Assembly (NCBI GenBank): GCA_025517425.1
Contig: JAOPJY010000003.1
Span: 205,367-269,366 of the forward strand
Direction: 5' to 3'
Length of the DNA stretch: 64,000 nt
Origin: Halobacteria archaeon AArc-dxtr1
GTDB lineage: Archaea; Halobacteriota; Halobacteria; Halobacteriales; Natrialbaceae
Within the stretch, counting starts at the first letter, position 1; every line of letters begins with the position of its first letter. Made by a program: the position numbers and the translations under genes. Below the pieces are notes generated by a model. The model made no database searches and was not told the DNA's origin. It saw nothing but the letters and a program-made list of their open reading frames with translations. This document shows, piece after piece, positions 26,625 to 35,330 of this stretch.

Positions 26625-28691
26625 ATGTCGACGCCACCGGATCCGGAACAACACTTCCGGACGATCGCTCGGTGTGCCCGCGATGGGATCGTCACGATCA
26701 CCGTCGAGGGCACCATTCGATACGCGAACCCGGCGATCGAGCGACTCTTCGGCTACGAACCCCAGGAGCTCGTCGGCCGCTCGCTCTTCGATCTCATGGC
26801 GGAGGATGACGCGCGCGTATACCGCGACGCACTGGCTCGATACCGGGAGACTGGGGAACGTGCGTTCGACTGGGACGATATTCGCTTCTTAGGAGTTCAC
26901 CGCGACGGTCGAGAGATTCCGGTTAGCATCTCGATTAGCGAGTTCGAAGACGGTGGAACGCGGTATCTCACCGGTATCCTGCGCGACGCGAGCGAGCAAC
27001 AGCGCCGGGAACGCCGCCTGGCCGAGTTGAATCGGCTCGCCCAGGACCTGAGTGGGGCCGAATCGGTCGAAGCAGTCTGTGAGCGAGCAACCACCGCCGC
27101 ACAGCTGACGCTCGGTCATCCGCTGGTGACAATCGAACGCTACGACGCCAACGCAGGCCAACTCGACGCATACACGTGGACGTCGGCAGTCGATGATCTC
27201 GTCGATGATGGGACGCTATTCGGCGCCGACCAGTCGCTCCCCTGGCAAACGTTCGTCAACCAGGAGCCGACGATCGCGAACGATCTCGGTGACGCTGCCG
27301 ACGCGACGCCCCTTCGGAGCGCGATCTGCTACCCGCTTGGCTCCCACGGCGTCCTCGTCGCTGGCTCGACCGAGCCGAACGCGTTCGACAACGAGGACGC
27401 CGATACGGCCAGCATTCTGGTTGGAAACACCTACTCCGCCTTAGAGCGTGTCGACCGGGAGGGGACACTGCGCAACCAGCGCGACCAGCTCGCAGCAAAG
27501 ACCGAGTCTCTCGACCGCGTTCGGCGGACCAACGACGTCATCCGCGACCTGACGAAGGTACTGACGCACGCGACCGACCGCGAGGAGATGCTCGAGGCGA
27601 TCTGTACCCGGCTGGCGTCGTCGTACCAGGCCGCCTGGTTTGGCTCTGTCGACCCCGCCAGCGGCGCGGTGGAACCCGAAGCCGCCGCCGGGGGCGCAGC
27701 GGAGTACCTCGCGGTCCTCGACGACGGACAGCCCGGCGGCGAGCCGGTCGAGCAAGCGATCGTCGAGCGCGAGGTACAGGTGCGCGACGATCTCTACCGA
27801 GATCCGCCGTTCGAGCCGTGGCGCCAGGCGGCGATCGAGCGCGGCTACCACGCCCACATCGCGGTCCCGATCGTCTACGGCGAGACGCGGTACGGGGTCC
27901 TCTCGCTGTATGCAGGTACGGCGAACGGATTCGATCGGATGGAAGTGGCCGCCCTCCAGGAGTTCGGTGAGACGATCGGCTACGCGCTCAACGCAACCGA
28001 GCGAAAGCAGGCACTGACCAGCGACCGGTCGATCGAACTCGCGTTCGATATCGTCGGCGACGGGGCGCTGCTTGGCCTACCCGAGCGGGCGGGCGGATCG
28101 GTCGAGCTCGAAAATCTCGTCGAGCGTCCCGACGGTACCGTGACGATGTTCGTTGCAGTTCCCCATGGAGCGGGCGACTGGATCGACAGTTGGGCCACAG
28201 ACCGACCGGAGGTCGAGGCCGTACAGCTCCTCTCAGAGCGTACGGAGACGGCACTGATCGAGGCGACGCTCTCGGACGCAACGGTCTGGGCACAACTCCT
28301 CCGGCGAGGTGCCACCGTTCGGGACGCTACCGCCGCGGTCGAGTCGAGTCGGGTCGTGATCCGGATCCCGAGCAGTGCAGACGCCCGGTCGTTCGGGAGC
28401 CTCCTTCGCGAATACGTCGACGAGGTCGAACTCGTCGCCAGACGGGAGTACGAGGAGCCGGTGTTGACTCCCGAGGAGTTCGGCGTCGAGTTTCGCGAGC
28501 GGCTGACCGACCGACAAAACGAGGTCTTGCAGACCGCGTACTACGCGGGCTACTTCGACTGGCCCCGGGAAACGAAATCGGGCGAACTCGCCGATCTTCT
28601 CGGGATCGCACAGCCGACAGTCAGCCGTCACCTCCGTACGAGCCAGCGGCGGTTGCTCTCGATGATCTACGACGACCCCGACCAGCTCTAA
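26625..28691 (+). CDS. PAS/GAF sensor with bacterio-opsin-activator HTH (Bat-like)
   Basis: 688 aa starting MSTPPDPEQHFRTIARCARD. PAS domain at about 10-125 (GIVTITVEGTIRYANPAIER, LFGYEPQELVGRSLFDLMAE). GAF-like domains at about 150-290 and 305-465. The C-terminal Bat half ends in an HTH_10 domain (LTDRQNEVLQTAYYAGYFDW, then GIAQPTVSRHLRTSQRRLL). These proteins sense redox or light and activate transcription, as Bat does for bacterio-opsin; the target here is unknown. The ATG at 26625 is favoured over an upstream frame start because it precedes the PAS domain directly. Confidence 0.93.
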   Translation: MSTPPDPEQHFRTIARCARDGIVTITVEGTIRYANPAIERLFGYEPQELVGRSLFDLMAEDDARVYRDALARYRETGERAFDWDDIRFLGVHRDGREIPVSISISEFEDGGTRYLTGILRDASEQQRRERRLAELNRLAQDLSGAESVEAVCERATTAAQLTLGHPLVTIERYDANAGQLDAYTWTSAVDDLVDDGTLFGADQSLPWQTFVNQEPTIANDLGDAADATPLRSAICYPLGSHGVLVAGSTEPNAFDNEDADTASILVGNTYSALERVDREGTLRNQRDQLAAKTESLDRVRRTNDVIRDLTKVLTHATDREEMLEAICTRLASSYQAAWFGSVDPASGAVEPEAAAGGAAEYLAVLDDGQPGGEPVEQAIVEREVQVRDDLYRDPPFEPWRQAAIERGYHAHIAVPIVYGETRYGVLSLYAGTANGFDRMEVAALQEFGETIGYALNATERKQALTSDRSIELAFDIVGDGALLGLPERAGGSVELENLVERPDGTVTMFVAVPHGAGDWIDSWATDRPEVEAVQLLSERTETALIEATLSDATVWAQLLRRGATVRDATAAVESSRVVIRIPSSADARSFGSLLREYVDEVELVARREYEEPVLTPEEFGVEFRERLTDRQNEVLQTAYYAGYFDWPRETKSGELADLLGIAQPTVSRHLRTSQRRLLSMIYDDPDQL

Positions 28692-28809
28692 GACGGGCGG
28701 TAGTCGCCGCTGACGGTAAGATGGCTATCATCATAGTATCACCGTACTTGCGACGGTAGAATGATATCGGTAACGCATACCCCCGTCCACCGTGTACGAA
28801 TGATCGTTA

Positions 28810-29112
28810 ATGTCAGAGACGATGTTCACTCCGACGGAGTCGGCTCCGGTCAGTCAGCGAGTCGTGCATGCAGTTGCTACGGAGACTGACACCGATCCCC
28901 TGGAACTCGAACCGCTTTTTGGGGTCGTGGACCCGGAAAGCCTCGATTCACTCTTCGAACCCACCAGCGGCGGCGCCACCCGGTCGACGGGAACGATTAG
29001 GTTCGAGTACGAAGACTGCGAGGTCACCGTTGACGCCGACGGTAGCGTCGACGTGCGTCCGCTCTCAGTCCAGACGGATGTCCCCCGGGCCGAGGCAACG
29101 AGCGCCCAGTAA
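28810..29112 (+). CDS. HalOD1 output-domain protein
   Basis: 100 aa. The HalOD1 pattern is VSQRVVHAVATETDTDPLEL then PLFGVVDPESLDSLF, a beta segment TGTIRFEYEDCEVTVDADG, and a tail. HalOD1 domains are haloarchaeal stand-alone or fused output modules of signalling proteins. It lies 118 bases downstream of the Bat-like sensor in the same direction and may act with it. Confidence 0.88.
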   Translation: MSETMFTPTESAPVSQRVVHAVATETDTDPLELEPLFGVVDPESLDSLFEPTSGGATRSTGTIRFEYEDCEVTVDADGSVDVRPLSVQTDVPRAEATSAQ

Positions 29113-29204
29113 CAGGCGGCGACGCCCATACCCCTCGGCAACGACGTCACGACGTTTCGAACGTCGGATCCGTCGATCGGTGCTTGCAGCGCCGCAGATG
29201 GTTT

Positions 29205-29228
29205 TATCAATTTGATATACATATCAAA
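29205..29228. promoter_or_regulatory. Overlapping inverted repeats upstream of the surface-protein gene
   Basis: TATCAA-T-TTGATA at 29205-29217 overlaps TTTGATAT-ac-ATATCAAA at 29211-29228. They sit in the 276-base gap after the HalOD1 gene, about 160 bases before the next start. The A/T-rich segment may also hold the TATA element, so it could be an operator or a promoter. Confidence 0.45.
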
Positions 29229-29388
29229 AGCTGTTATTTTCCAGCGAGCGATGTCCTGTGATCGTCCGAACGCCTCGGTTTTGCGGAAGAAGCGTACTTA
29301 CAACAGATCAACACGTAATACCATCACCCCGAATTCAGTTTCGTAGAAAGCAGACAAAGAACATTATTGTCTTCGGTGCATGTGGCCT

Positions 29389-30528
29389 ATGTCCAGAGCC
29401 GCACACCTGATGGCCGCACTGGTCGCACTGTCACTGATCTCGGTGGTCGGCGTCGCCGGGATGACGACTGGAAGTGATGACTTCGAATCCGATCGCTGTG
29501 GATTCGGTGCCCCCGTGGTCTCCGAGGGATCCTACTCGGGCTCGTTCGACGATGCGGACGACGACGCTAGCGCGAACGTCCGTCTCTACGAGGACCAGCC
29601 AGTGACGATCACGCTCGACACCGTCTCAGAGACCGATTCGGGTGATATTTTCGTCCACGACGAAGCAGACCGGGATGGATCGACTATCGAGTACGAGGTT
29701 CGTGGTGAGGAGAACATCAACGTCGACCGTGGCGTCCTGAAGGGGCTCCAGAGCGACGCCCCAGCTCAGTTCCAGCTGTGGCCCCAAGAGGACGGCTACG
29801 CCTGCATCCAGCTCACCGCGGATGGCGAATCCGAAGAGGAGTGGAACGTGACTATCGAGCGCCAGGGTTCGGACGTTGCGCTCAAAGACGTCGACGAACT
29901 CGAGAGCGCGGTCGTCTCCCTGGAGAACGATCTCCACGCAGAACAGCAGAAGACCGCCGAGCTCGAGGACGAAATCGACGACCTAGAAACGGAAGTCGCT
30001 GACCTCGAGAGCGAGATCAGCACCCTCGAAGCCGACAAAGCGGACCTCGAAGACGAGATCGACGACCTCAAAGACTCACACGATAGTGAAGTCGCGGACC
30101 TCGAGGCAGAGATCGACGATCTCGAGGAGGAAATTAGCTCTCTGCAAGCTGAGAAGGCGGATCTCGAATCCGAAATTGAAACCCTCCAGACGGATCTCGA
30201 GGACCAAAACCAGACGATCGACGAGCTGAACAAGATGATTGATAACAAAGACGACATCATCGCCGAGCAGGACGACACGATATCCGAACAGAACGATACC
30301 ATCGCCGAGCAGGACAACACGATAGCCGAACAGAACGACACCATCGCAGATCTAGAACAGACCATCGCCGAGCAAAACGAGACGATCGACGAGTTACAAA
30401 GCGATGACAAGAGCGACGATGAGAAGAAGGGGGACGACACCGGTGACGACGACCGGACGCCCGGATTCGCCCTCGGTGCGACCGCACTCGCCCTGATCGC
30501 CGCGGTGCTCGTTCTCCGGCGCCTGTAG
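29389..30528 (+). CDS. PGF-CTERM-anchored coiled-coil surface protein
   Basis: 379 aa. A signal peptide (HLMAALVALSLISVVGVAG) leads to a beta-rich domain of about 130 residues with VYEDQP-like pre-peptidase features (LYEDQPVTITLDTVSETDSG), resembling a bacterial pre-peptidase C-terminal domain. A long coiled coil follows (about 165-335), first with EDEIDDLE repeats, then about eight near-heptads such as AEQNDTIAEQDNTIAEQ. The end is an acidic linker and the PGF-CTERM signal TPGFALGATALALIAAVLV, which archaeosortase A cleaves to attach a lipid. It should therefore stand on the cell surface as a rod. The ATG at 29389 is preferred to 29380. Confidence 0.88.
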   Translation: MSRAAHLMAALVALSLISVVGVAGMTTGSDDFESDRCGFGAPVVSEGSYSGSFDDADDDASANVRLYEDQPVTITLDTVSETDSGDIFVHDEADRDGSTIEYEVRGEENINVDRGVLKGLQSDAPAQFQLWPQEDGYACIQLTADGESEEEWNVTIERQGSDVALKDVDELESAVVSLENDLHAEQQKTAELEDEIDDLETEVADLESEISTLEADKADLEDEIDDLKDSHDSEVADLEAEIDDLEEEISSLQAEKADLESEIETLQTDLEDQNQTIDELNKMIDNKDDIIAEQDDTISEQNDTIAEQDNTIAEQNDTIADLEQTIAEQNETIDELQSDDKSDDEKKGDDTGDDDRTPGFALGATALALIAAVLVLRRL

Positions 30529-30556
30529 CATCGCCAGTCTCACAGCTACGCTCGGC

Positions 30557-31339
30557 TTACTCTCTGCGTGGCATCGTCGAGTGACGGCGGACGGCGCGCA
30601 TGTCGGCGCGATCGGACGACGGGATCGTCGAATGCCTGCTCGATTGGCCGGCTGAGTCGTCCGCACCCGAGAGCGTGTCGCCGAGGAACCCGTCCTCGTC
30701 GGCGGCGTCTTCCTCCCGCTCGCTTTCTTCGGCGTCGTCCGGTTTGGCGTCAACGTCACCCGATTCGACGTCGCCGTCGTCCGCTTCGACCTCGCTGTCC
30801 GCGGAGTCTTCGGCCTCGGACTCGGCTCCGTCATCTCTGAGGTCGACCAGTCGATTCTTCAGGGAGTCGAGTTCATCCCCCAGCGCCTCGACGTCGTCGC
30901 CAGCCGTCGAGAGGAGTTGCTCGAGCCCTGATCCCTCGTCAGCCGGTTCGTCCGCTGTGGACTCGTCTGAACGTCCATCCGCGCTGCCGAGTGTCTCGGC
31001 GAGGGCTGCCACCTCGGAGTCGGATGCTCCCGACTCGTCGGCGAGCGAGGCGAGTTGCGCGATGGCTCGAAGCTCCCGAACCTGATCCGGGGAGCCGCGG
31101 GCGATTGCCGCTGGAATGGACTCCGTCTTGTCGTCCTCGAACGACTCACCCAATCCAACGGCATCGACGGCTGCGCCCGGCTCGTGCTCAACGATGTCGC
31201 GAACCTCGCTCGCGCGCGCTCCGAGATCGAGGTCTTCGATGGCCTCGTCTGAATCTACGTCCGGTTCGTCGGAATCCGATTTCGCCAGCTCGTCTCTGAC
31301 CGCCGAGAGGATCTCGGCGAGCCGATCTGCATCACTCAC
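30557..31339 (-). CDS. Acidic helical protein of a four-gene unrecognised operon (gene 4)
   Basis: 260 aa, very acidic. The N-terminal 60 residues are helical (MSDADRLAEILSAVRDELAK; ARASEVRDIVEHEPGAAVDA). A second helical region contains PDQVRELRAIAQLASLAD, resembling HEAT- or ARM-like short helices. The region after 150 is a disordered Asp/Glu/Ser tail ending in basic residues (RADMRAVRRHSTMPRRE). No family recognised. Its start overlaps the stop of the preceding gene by 8 bases, so it belongs to the operon that starts at 33599. Confidence 0.7.
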   Translation of the reverse strand: MSDADRLAEILSAVRDELAKSDSDEPDVDSDEAIEDLDLGARASEVRDIVEHEPGAAVDAVGLGESFEDDKTESIPAAIARGSPDQVRELRAIAQLASLADESGASDSEVAALAETLGSADGRSDESTADEPADEGSGLEQLLSTAGDDVEALGDELDSLKNRLVDLRDDGAESEAEDSADSEVEADDGDVESGDVDAKPDDAEESEREEDAADEDGFLGDTLSGADDSAGQSSRHSTIPSSDRADMRAVRRHSTMPRRE

Positions 31340-32057
31340 CGTTTCCCTCCGCGGTCGCGAGTTCGTCCGTCGACTCGCTTACCTCCTCGACGATCCGCTC
31401 GGTCATCTCTTCGCGACTGAGATTTGCCTTCACGCCGACGTCCTTGGCGACCGACTGGATATCCGAGTAGGACATGATCGAGAGAAACTCCGTGAGCGTC
31501 TCGCGGCGAAGTCCCTCGAGGTCGTCGGCCGACGGCTCGTCGTCCGACTCCGCTCTCTCTTTGTCAGTCCCCTCTTCACCTGACTCCACCCCTTCGTCGT
31601 CATCCTGTGACGCCGCGCTTTCGGCTTCTTGATCGGACAGCGACTGGTCCTCGGCAGAGTCGGTACTACCGTCATCCGCTTCGTCGGCCTCGGTGTCTGA
31701 TTCCTCGTCGGCTTCAGCGTCTGATTCTCCGCTATCGTCGCCGATCTCGAGCTCCTCGCTGGCGTCCTCGACGACGCCGCCGATCGCGTCCCGAACCGCT
31801 TGCGCGAGGTCGGCTCGAAGTGTCTCGAGATCCCGGCGCTCCTCGTCGTCGCGTTCGATCGTCTCGTGGATCTCCCGGCCGATCGCCTCGCCGAGCTGGC
31901 GTCCGAGCTGTTCGCCGAGTCGGCGCCCGACCGCCGAACCGAGTTCGGCGCCGTCGATGCCGTCCCCGACCGACCCGTCGCCCAGTAGCTCGTCGACCGT
32001 GAGCTGTTCGGAGACTTCCTCGACAACGAGCGCTTTCAGCCCGGTTGCGTCACTCAT
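31332..32057 (-). CDS. Glycine-zipper protein with acidic linker and Rho-N/SAP-like C-terminus (gene 3)
   Basis: 241 aa. Residues 10-60 hold an amphipathic glycine zipper (TVDELLGDGSV, then AELGSAVGRRLGEQLGRQLG). It is followed by a helical Arg/Glu segment and a disordered acidic stretch of about 90 residues. The C-terminal 45 residues (FLSIMSYSDIQSVAKDVGVK then REEMTERIVEEV) look like a SAP, HeH or Rho-N helical module that can bind nucleic acid or protein. The N-terminus is a paralogue of gene 2's. The second Met of the frame is taken as the start. Function unknown. Confidence 0.72.
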   Translation of the reverse strand: MSDATGLKALVVEEVSEQLTVDELLGDGSVGDGIDGAELGSAVGRRLGEQLGRQLGEAIGREIHETIERDDEERRDLETLRADLAQAVRDAIGGVVEDASEELEIGDDSGESDAEADEESDTEADEADDGSTDSAEDQSLSDQEAESAASQDDDEGVESGEEGTDKERAESDDEPSADDLEGLRRETLTEFLSIMSYSDIQSVAKDVGVKANLSREEMTERIVEEVSESTDELATAEGNGE

Positions 32058-32106
32058 CGGTCCCACCTCGTCGCAGTCGGCTGCGGTGCAGAGCCGTCCT
32101 CACGGG

Positions 32107-32619
32107 TTATTCCTCCGTTTCCTCGTCCCCATCGTCGTCCGATTCGTCTGATGCTTCCGATCCCTTCGCGTCGTCTGTCTCGTCGTCGCCACTGTCTGCG
32201 TCGTCGTCGGCCTCTTGCTCGTCCGTCCCCTCCTCAGCGTCCGATTCCGACTCCTCGTCTTCCGCCGCCTCCTCATCCTCTCCAGACTCCTCGCCTTCTG
32301 TATCGTCGTCGGGCTCTTCGTCGCCGGCCTCTTCGTCTTCTGCCGACTCCTCACCCTCGGCTGCCTCTTCGTCCTCCTCGGCTTCCACATCGTCGTCGCT
32401 GAACAGCTCCTCAACCAGCATCGACCCCAACGTGCGGCCGAGGGACTCGCCGATCTTCCGGCCGACGAGTGCGCCGACCTGTGCGCCGAGGGCGGCGCCG
32501 AGCGGTTCGTCCTCGTCGATTTCACCCTCCCACTGCGTCCCTTCGAGGAGTTCGTCGACGTCGATGTTCTCGGTGATCTTCTCGTAGTCGATCCGCTGTG
32601 TCAATGTCTGGTCACTCAT
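32107..32619 (-). CDS. Glycine-zipper protein with a fully acidic tail (gene 2)
   Basis: 170 aa. The N-terminal 75 residues contain DVDELLEG and a glycine zipper with regular small residues (GAALGAQVGALVGRKIGESL, GRTLGSMLVEELF). The remaining 95 residues are almost entirely Glu, Asp, Ser and Ala. Glycine zippers usually pack helices in or against membranes and assemblies. It starts within the stop of gene 1 (4-base overlap). No family is recognised. Confidence 0.72.
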   Translation of the reverse strand: MSDQTLTQRIDYEKITENIDVDELLEGTQWEGEIDEDEPLGAALGAQVGALVGRKIGESLGRTLGSMLVEELFSDDDVEAEEDEEAAEGEESAEDEEAGDEEPDDDTEGEESGEDEEAAEDEESESDAEEGTDEQEADDDADSGDDETDDAKGSEASDESDDDGDEETEE

Positions 32620-33599
32620 GAGTGGGCCTCCTGAGATTCTGCGGGGGCGTCGGCGTCCGTCTCGGCCTCGTTTTCCGGTTCGAGTTGGTCAAGTAACTGT
32701 TCGAGCGCGCTGCTGACGATTGTAGCGATGATCTCTTCGAGCGGGAACCCCGGCACGAGTCCGGCGAGCCCGGACTTGAGCCGGCCGAGGATCGACGGTC
32801 GATCGCTCTCCTCCCCGGTGTCTTCCTCGTCCGTGGCCTCCTCGTCCTCCGCGGCTTCTTCGTCGGCTTCGCTCTCTTCTCCCTCGTCCGATCCGAGGCC
32901 GAGCAGCGACGCGGGTGCCCCGAGGAGCGACTGCAGCCAGGACATTGGCTTTCCGGCGAGATTTCGAAGTCCGCCCACGGTCCGGTCTTTCAGCCCCTGG
33001 AGCCACGATAGCGGCGTTTTGAGGAGGGATTTGGCACTCCCGAGCATCGACTTGACGCGATCTGCCACGGTGCTCGGTCCGTCTAGCAGTCCGGTCACGG
33101 TCGAGAGGAGGTTGCCGAGCAGGTTGCTCTCGCCTGGCCGCGCCGAGACGTCGAGGGTCACTGGATTCAGGTTCACCTCGAGACCGAGGAGATCCAAGAA
33201 GAGTCCGTCGAGGTCGAGGTGAAGGACGCCTGATGCGTCGTCGCCTTCGTAGACGTCTTCGGCATCCTCGACGTGGTACTCGTCCTCCTCGTTCTCTTCA
33301 CTCCCGCCGCCTTCGTCTTTGCTCTCCTCGCCTTCGTCTTCCGCCTCGTCTTCGCTTTCGTCTTCTGCCTCGTCTTCGCTTGCGCTCTCGCCGTCTTCCG
33401 CCTCGTCCTCGCTCTCGTCGTCCGCTGCAGACTCACTCTCCGGTTCGTCGTCATCGCCCTCTGCAGAGTCGGACTCGACCACCTGTCCACCGTCTGGAAT
33501 TGCGCGCGGCGACGCATCCGCGCGGCCGGCGGAGACGGATCCGGCAGGTGGCGGGTGTGAATCCTCGTCGAAGCCATCCTCTCCGTAGCCGAGTGTCAT
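32616..33599 (-). CDS. Acidic protein with LLGLxVNLxPVTLDVSA domain and amphipathic repeats (gene 1)
   Basis: 327 aa. Residues 40-115 are an acidic, disordered run. They are followed by a hydrophobic domain beginning LDGLFLDLLGLEVNLNPVTL and DVSARPGESNLLGNLLSTV. I recall a similar LLG-rich segment in many actinobacterial and haloarchaeal secreted or cell-surface hypotheticals. Two near-repeats follow: TPLSWLQGLKDRTVGGLRNL and KPMSWLQSLLGAPASLLGLG. After a second acidic linker the C-terminus is an amphipathic helix (LEEIIATIVSSALEQLLDQL). There is no signal peptide. It is the first gene of the operon. Confidence 0.72.
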   Translation of the reverse strand: MTLGYGEDGFDEDSHPPPAGSVSAGRADASPRAIPDGGQVVESDSAEGDDDEPESESAADDESEDEAEDGESASEDEAEDESEDEAEDEGEESKDEGGGSEENEEDEYHVEDAEDVYEGDDASGVLHLDLDGLFLDLLGLEVNLNPVTLDVSARPGESNLLGNLLSTVTGLLDGPSTVADRVKSMLGSAKSLLKTPLSWLQGLKDRTVGGLRNLAGKPMSWLQSLLGAPASLLGLGSDEGEESEADEEAAEDEEATDEEDTGEESDRPSILGRLKSGLAGLVPGFPLEEIIATIVSSALEQLLDQLEPENEAETDADAPAESQEAHS

Positions 33600-33769
33600 T
33601 ATCCGGACCTATCCACACTAGTCGGCGTTGTCGTGGTTTCCCTTGCGTGTGCGACCACTGCTGGTACGTAGGGCGGACACGGTGGACCCTGGCCAAGGAG
33701 CGGGTGCGTTCGAGTGCGCCGAATCGGACAAATCGCGGGCGTTATATCGCCCCTGTCCTAACGGTCGAT

Positions 33770-34210
33770 ATGGACCGCCGCGTCTACCTCGCTGGGCTTG
33801 CCAGCGCGTCCACGGCTGCCCTGGCGGGCTGTTCGACCGTTCTGAGCGCGTTCGATAGTGAGCCCTGCGACGGAGACAACTGTGACATCGGGATGACCCG
33901 AACCGAGTTCGTCCCCGAGGAGTACACGGTGAGCGCTGGTGACACCGTCGTCTGGAAGAACACCAGCGAGGCAGACCACACAGTCACGGCCTACGAAAAC
34001 GTTCGGTTCGAAGAGGAGGGCGCGGAGTACTTCGCAACCGGGGGATACGACGACTTCGACACCGCCTTCGAGGAGTTCTGGGGCTCCAGAGGGGGGCGGC
34101 TCGGCACGCAGGAGACGTTCGAGCACACCTTCGACGTGCCTGGGACGTACAGCTACGTCTGTCTTCCCCACGAGGAAGGCGGTATGATCGGCACCATCCA
34201 CGTCGAGTAG
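33770..34210 (+). CDS. Halocyanin-like blue copper lipoprotein
   Basis: 146 aa. Electron carrier on the outer face of the membrane. The N-terminus MDRRVYLAGLASASTAALAG followed by Cys is a twin-arginine-type lipoprotein signal. In the cupredoxin domain the copper ligands are His in EADHTVTAY, and Cys, His and Met in YSYVCLPHEEGGMIGTIHV. The ATG at 33770 sits at the signal peptide. A TATA-like gttatatcg lies just upstream (about 33742-33750). Redox partner unknown. Confidence 0.92.
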   Translation: MDRRVYLAGLASASTAALAGCSTVLSAFDSEPCDGDNCDIGMTRTEFVPEEYTVSAGDTVVWKNTSEADHTVTAYENVRFEEEGAEYFATGGYDDFDTAFEEFWGSRGGRLGTQETFEHTFDVPGTYSYVCLPHEEGGMIGTIHVE

Positions 34211-34345
34211 ACCGCTCTGCGACCAGCAATCCTGTCAGCTACTCACGTTCGGCGAGCGAACGACGAACGCTTTCCTGACTGCGGTGCTACCCGACAGCCG
34301 CGGTGGTATCCGTCTCGTCGCGAAAAATCGTCGTCTTCGAAACCG

Positions 34346-34987
34346 TTAGTCGTCGGTTGCGACGTCGTCCTCGTCGACGCTGACGGAGGTCGCCTCCTCT
34401 TCGGCGACTTCCTCGGGGCGAGCCTCGAGGGTCGTCTTCTGGATCTCGACGCGGCGCAGCGGGTAGATCGTCTTCGCCTCGCCGTAGATCGCCGAGGAGA
34501 GGCGTCCTTCGACGACGCTGTCGATGAGTTCCTCGAAGTCGCGTTCGGCTGCGGCCTCTTTGACCATCTTGACCATCTGGTCGCGGATGGCCTTCTCCTG
34601 GCTCGCGTCGGCCTTTTTCGTCGTGAAGGCGACGGGCTGGATCTGGACGCGGTAGTCGTCCGTCGTCAGGACGGTGACGTAGGCCTCGATCTTCGAGGCG
34701 CCACGTCGAACCAGCGATCGCAGGTAGTCACGGGTGAGCGCGTGCTCTTTGAACTCCGTGTATGCCGCGTCGCTGCCGACGTCCGTAATCTTGAACGTGA
34801 GCTTCGTGTTGTTCTCGCTGGCGTTGTTCGTGAGTTCGCCAAGCGTCGTTTCGATGGTTCGGTCGTACACCTTCTCGGGCTCGTCCGCAGGGGTCTCGCC
34901 GAGTTCCTGTCGGTCGAACTGCTCCGGTGCGTGGACGGTGTACCACCGCTTCTCCTGTTTCGCACGTGAAACTGATCGTTCACTCAT
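34346..34987 (-). CDS. 30S ribosomal protein S3Ae (eS1)
   Basis: 213 aa. Small-subunit ribosomal protein shared by archaea and eukaryotes. It contains EKRWYTVHAPEQFDRQELGE near the N-terminus, then GELTNNASENNTKLTFKITD, DYLRSLVRRGASKIEAYVTV and ERDFEELIDSVVEGRLSS. The last 20 residues form an acidic tail. It is the last gene of the S15-RecJ-Pcc1-S3Ae operon and starts 8 bases before the stop of pcc1. Confidence 0.97.
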   Translation of the reverse strand: MSERSVSRAKQEKRWYTVHAPEQFDRQELGETPADEPEKVYDRTIETTLGELTNNASENNTKLTFKITDVGSDAAYTEFKEHALTRDYLRSLVRRGASKIEAYVTVLTTDDYRVQIQPVAFTTKKADASQEKAIRDQMVKMVKEAAAERDFEELIDSVVEGRLSSAIYGEAKTIYPLRRVEIQKTTLEARPEEVAEEEATSVSVDEDDVATDD

Positions 34988-35330
34988 TGTGTGTCGTGTC
35001 TGTGTTGGTCTCTGTGGCGGCGGTCGAGGTCGCGTCGGTCGCGTCCGCCTCTCCGTCCGCCGGGTTGGTTGCGTGCTGTGCGACTCGCGTTGCGACGTCG
35101 AGATTGACGACGTAGTCGTCGACTGTGGCGTGGAGTCCGGCGGTCGTCTCGCGGTCGATCCGCGTGACCACCGCGCCGTCGGATTCGGTTCGATCGGTCA
35201 CGGAATCGGTCTCCTCGCCGCCCTCGACGGTCGTCACCATCTCGGCGGTGTTGTCGGGGGCGAGCGCGTGGGCGACGGCCTCGGGGTCGTCGTGGGCCGT
35301 CCGAATCGTCGCGCGTCTGGTCGGCGTCAT
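34980..35330 (-). CDS. pcc1: KEOPS complex subunit Pcc1
   Basis: 116 aa. Dimerisation subunit of the KEOPS complex, which makes the universal t6A modification on ANN-decoding tRNAs. The CTAG/Pcc1 fold is visible: MTPTRRATIRTAHDDPEAVA, then AHALAPDNTAEMVT, VTRIDRETTAGLHATVDDYV and NLDVATRVAQ. A Thr/Glu-rich tail follows. The start at 35330 overlaps the RecJ-like gene stop. Other KEOPS genes are elsewhere. Confidence 0.9.
   Translation of the reverse strand: MTPTRRATIRTAHDDPEAVAHALAPDNTAEMVTTVEGGEETDSVTDRTESDGAVVTRIDRETTAGLHATVDDYVVNLDVATRVAQHATNPADGEADATDATSTAATETNTDTTHNE

Noticed and set aside
28692-28809. Weak inverted repeat accgt/acggt between the Bat-like and HalOD1 genes as terminator
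   Set aside because: The stem is only 5 bp with a 7-base loop and no T run, so it is within chance expectation.
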